Source: DATKYV01 sp035528275 (GTDB taxonomy: Bacteria; Acidobacteriota; Terriglobia; UBA7540). From it: a DNA stretch of 23,293 bases. The notes below the pieces were generated by a model. The model had not been told where the DNA came from. It made no database searches and was given only the letters and a program-made list of their open reading frames with translations. The stretch covers positions 1 through 23,293 of the forward strand of contig DATKYV010000048.1 in the NCBI GenBank assembly GCA_035528275.1, given 5' to 3'. Shown piece after piece: positions 23,056-23,293 of this stretch; position 1 is the first letter of the stretch, and each line of letters begins with the position of its first letter. The translations under genes were made by a program, and so were the position numbers.

Positions 23056-23293
23056 TCAGAATTCCAGGCCGGCTCGCGCCTCGCGAAGCGTTGCGGCCAC
23101 GACGCGGCGCGCGGCCGCCGGCAGAGGAATCAGAGGCAGGCGCGGATCGCCGCCCGCGTACCCGCAGAGTTCGTAGGCCACCTTGATCCCCGCGACGCCG
23201 TAAGGGAGGGCGATCTTGCTGGCGAGAATTCTGAGCCGCTCTTGAAGGTCCCGGGCGGTCTTCCAGCGGCGGCGCCGGACGGCATCGTAGGCG
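23056..23293 (-). CDS. DapA/dihydrodipicolinate synthase family protein (3' end only)
   Basis: This is the last 79 codons of a gene that continues beyond the right edge. The peptide includes KIALPYGVAGIKVAYELCGY, then AGGDPRLPLIPLPAAARRVV and a final helix ending in AGLEF. This matches the C-terminal three-helix region of the DapA/NAL superfamily (G-x-x-G-x-K-x-x-x-x-x-x-G-Y-x-G-G-x-x-R-x-P). The catalytic Lys and Tyr lie outside the window, so true dihydrodipicolinate synthase cannot be told from related lyases such as 4-hydroxy-2-oxoglutarate aldolase. The stop is 116 bp before bshC. Confidence 0.8.
   Translation of the reverse strand, partial: AYDAVRRRRWKTARDLQERLRILASKIALPYGVAGIKVAYELCGYAGGDPRLPLIPLPAAARRVVAATLREARAGLEF

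Noticed and set aside
1..23293. Defence system, prophage, integron or biosynthetic cluster
   Set aside because: All substantial reading frames resolve to housekeeping, metabolic, envelope or signalling families. No nuclease, integrase, toxin-antitoxin or assembly-line gene is present.

Overview
The window reads as a contiguous piece of a GC-rich (visibly around 60%), Gram-negative bacterial chromosome. LpxD implies a lipid A outer membrane. BshC (bacillithiol synthesis) in an LPS-bearing background, with MeaB and methylmalonyl-CoA epimerase, fits Acidobacteriota best; that assignment is an inference from gene content, not a phylogeny. There is no tRNA, rRNA, CRISPR array, transposase or phage gene. 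Genes are dense, often overlapping by 4-8 nt, and mostly on the minus strand.

Left part (1-7578): a truncated NarL-type response regulator whose phosphoacceptor Asp is replaced by Gln, then a PilZ-domain protein, both minus. A 637-bp gap with hairpins and a small repeat-bounded element follows, then lpxD on the plus strand. lpxD overlaps tail to tail with a plsC-like acyltransferase, which is translationally coupled (ATGA) to an exported M61 peptidase with a PDZ domain. A PHP-domain phosphoesterase is divergent from the peptidase and possibly leaderless. An APC-type amino-acid permease is convergent with it.

Middle part (7700-17161): a good sigma70-like promoter drives two consecutive SAM-dependent methyltransferases, both with N-terminal export or anchor sequences; the second is an L-isoaspartate methyltransferase. 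Convergent to them is a long minus-strand run in transcription order: acyl-CoA dehydrogenase (apparently CTG-started), meaB, methylmalonyl-CoA epimerase, MBL-fold hydrolase, MTA phosphorylase, PfkB kinase, GT-C membrane glycosyltransferase and a diaminopimelate epimerase with one catalytic Cys changed to Ser. Most junctions are overlaps or gaps under 60 nt. The first three genes belong to acyl-CoA, propionyl-CoA or branched-chain metabolism. The phosphorylase and kinase suggest nucleoside or methylthioadenosine salvage.

Right part (17162-23293): an exported PEGA/TPR protein on plus, then a minus-strand series in transcription order: the 3' end of a DapA-family lyase/synthase, bshC, yjbQ, hemW-like radical SAM gene, cupin and L-threonine aldolase. 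An extended -10 promoter lies upstream of yjbQ. The intergenic region at 16915-17161 carries a 56-bp imperfect palindrome of REP type and an operator-like palindrome beside a candidate promoter.

I did not find a clearly new multi-gene system. The most notable signals are the altered active-site residues (response regulator Q63, DapF S229), the non-canonical start of the acyl-CoA dehydrogenase, the pair of exported methyltransferases, the MTA phosphorylase-PfkB linkage and the structured intergenic elements.
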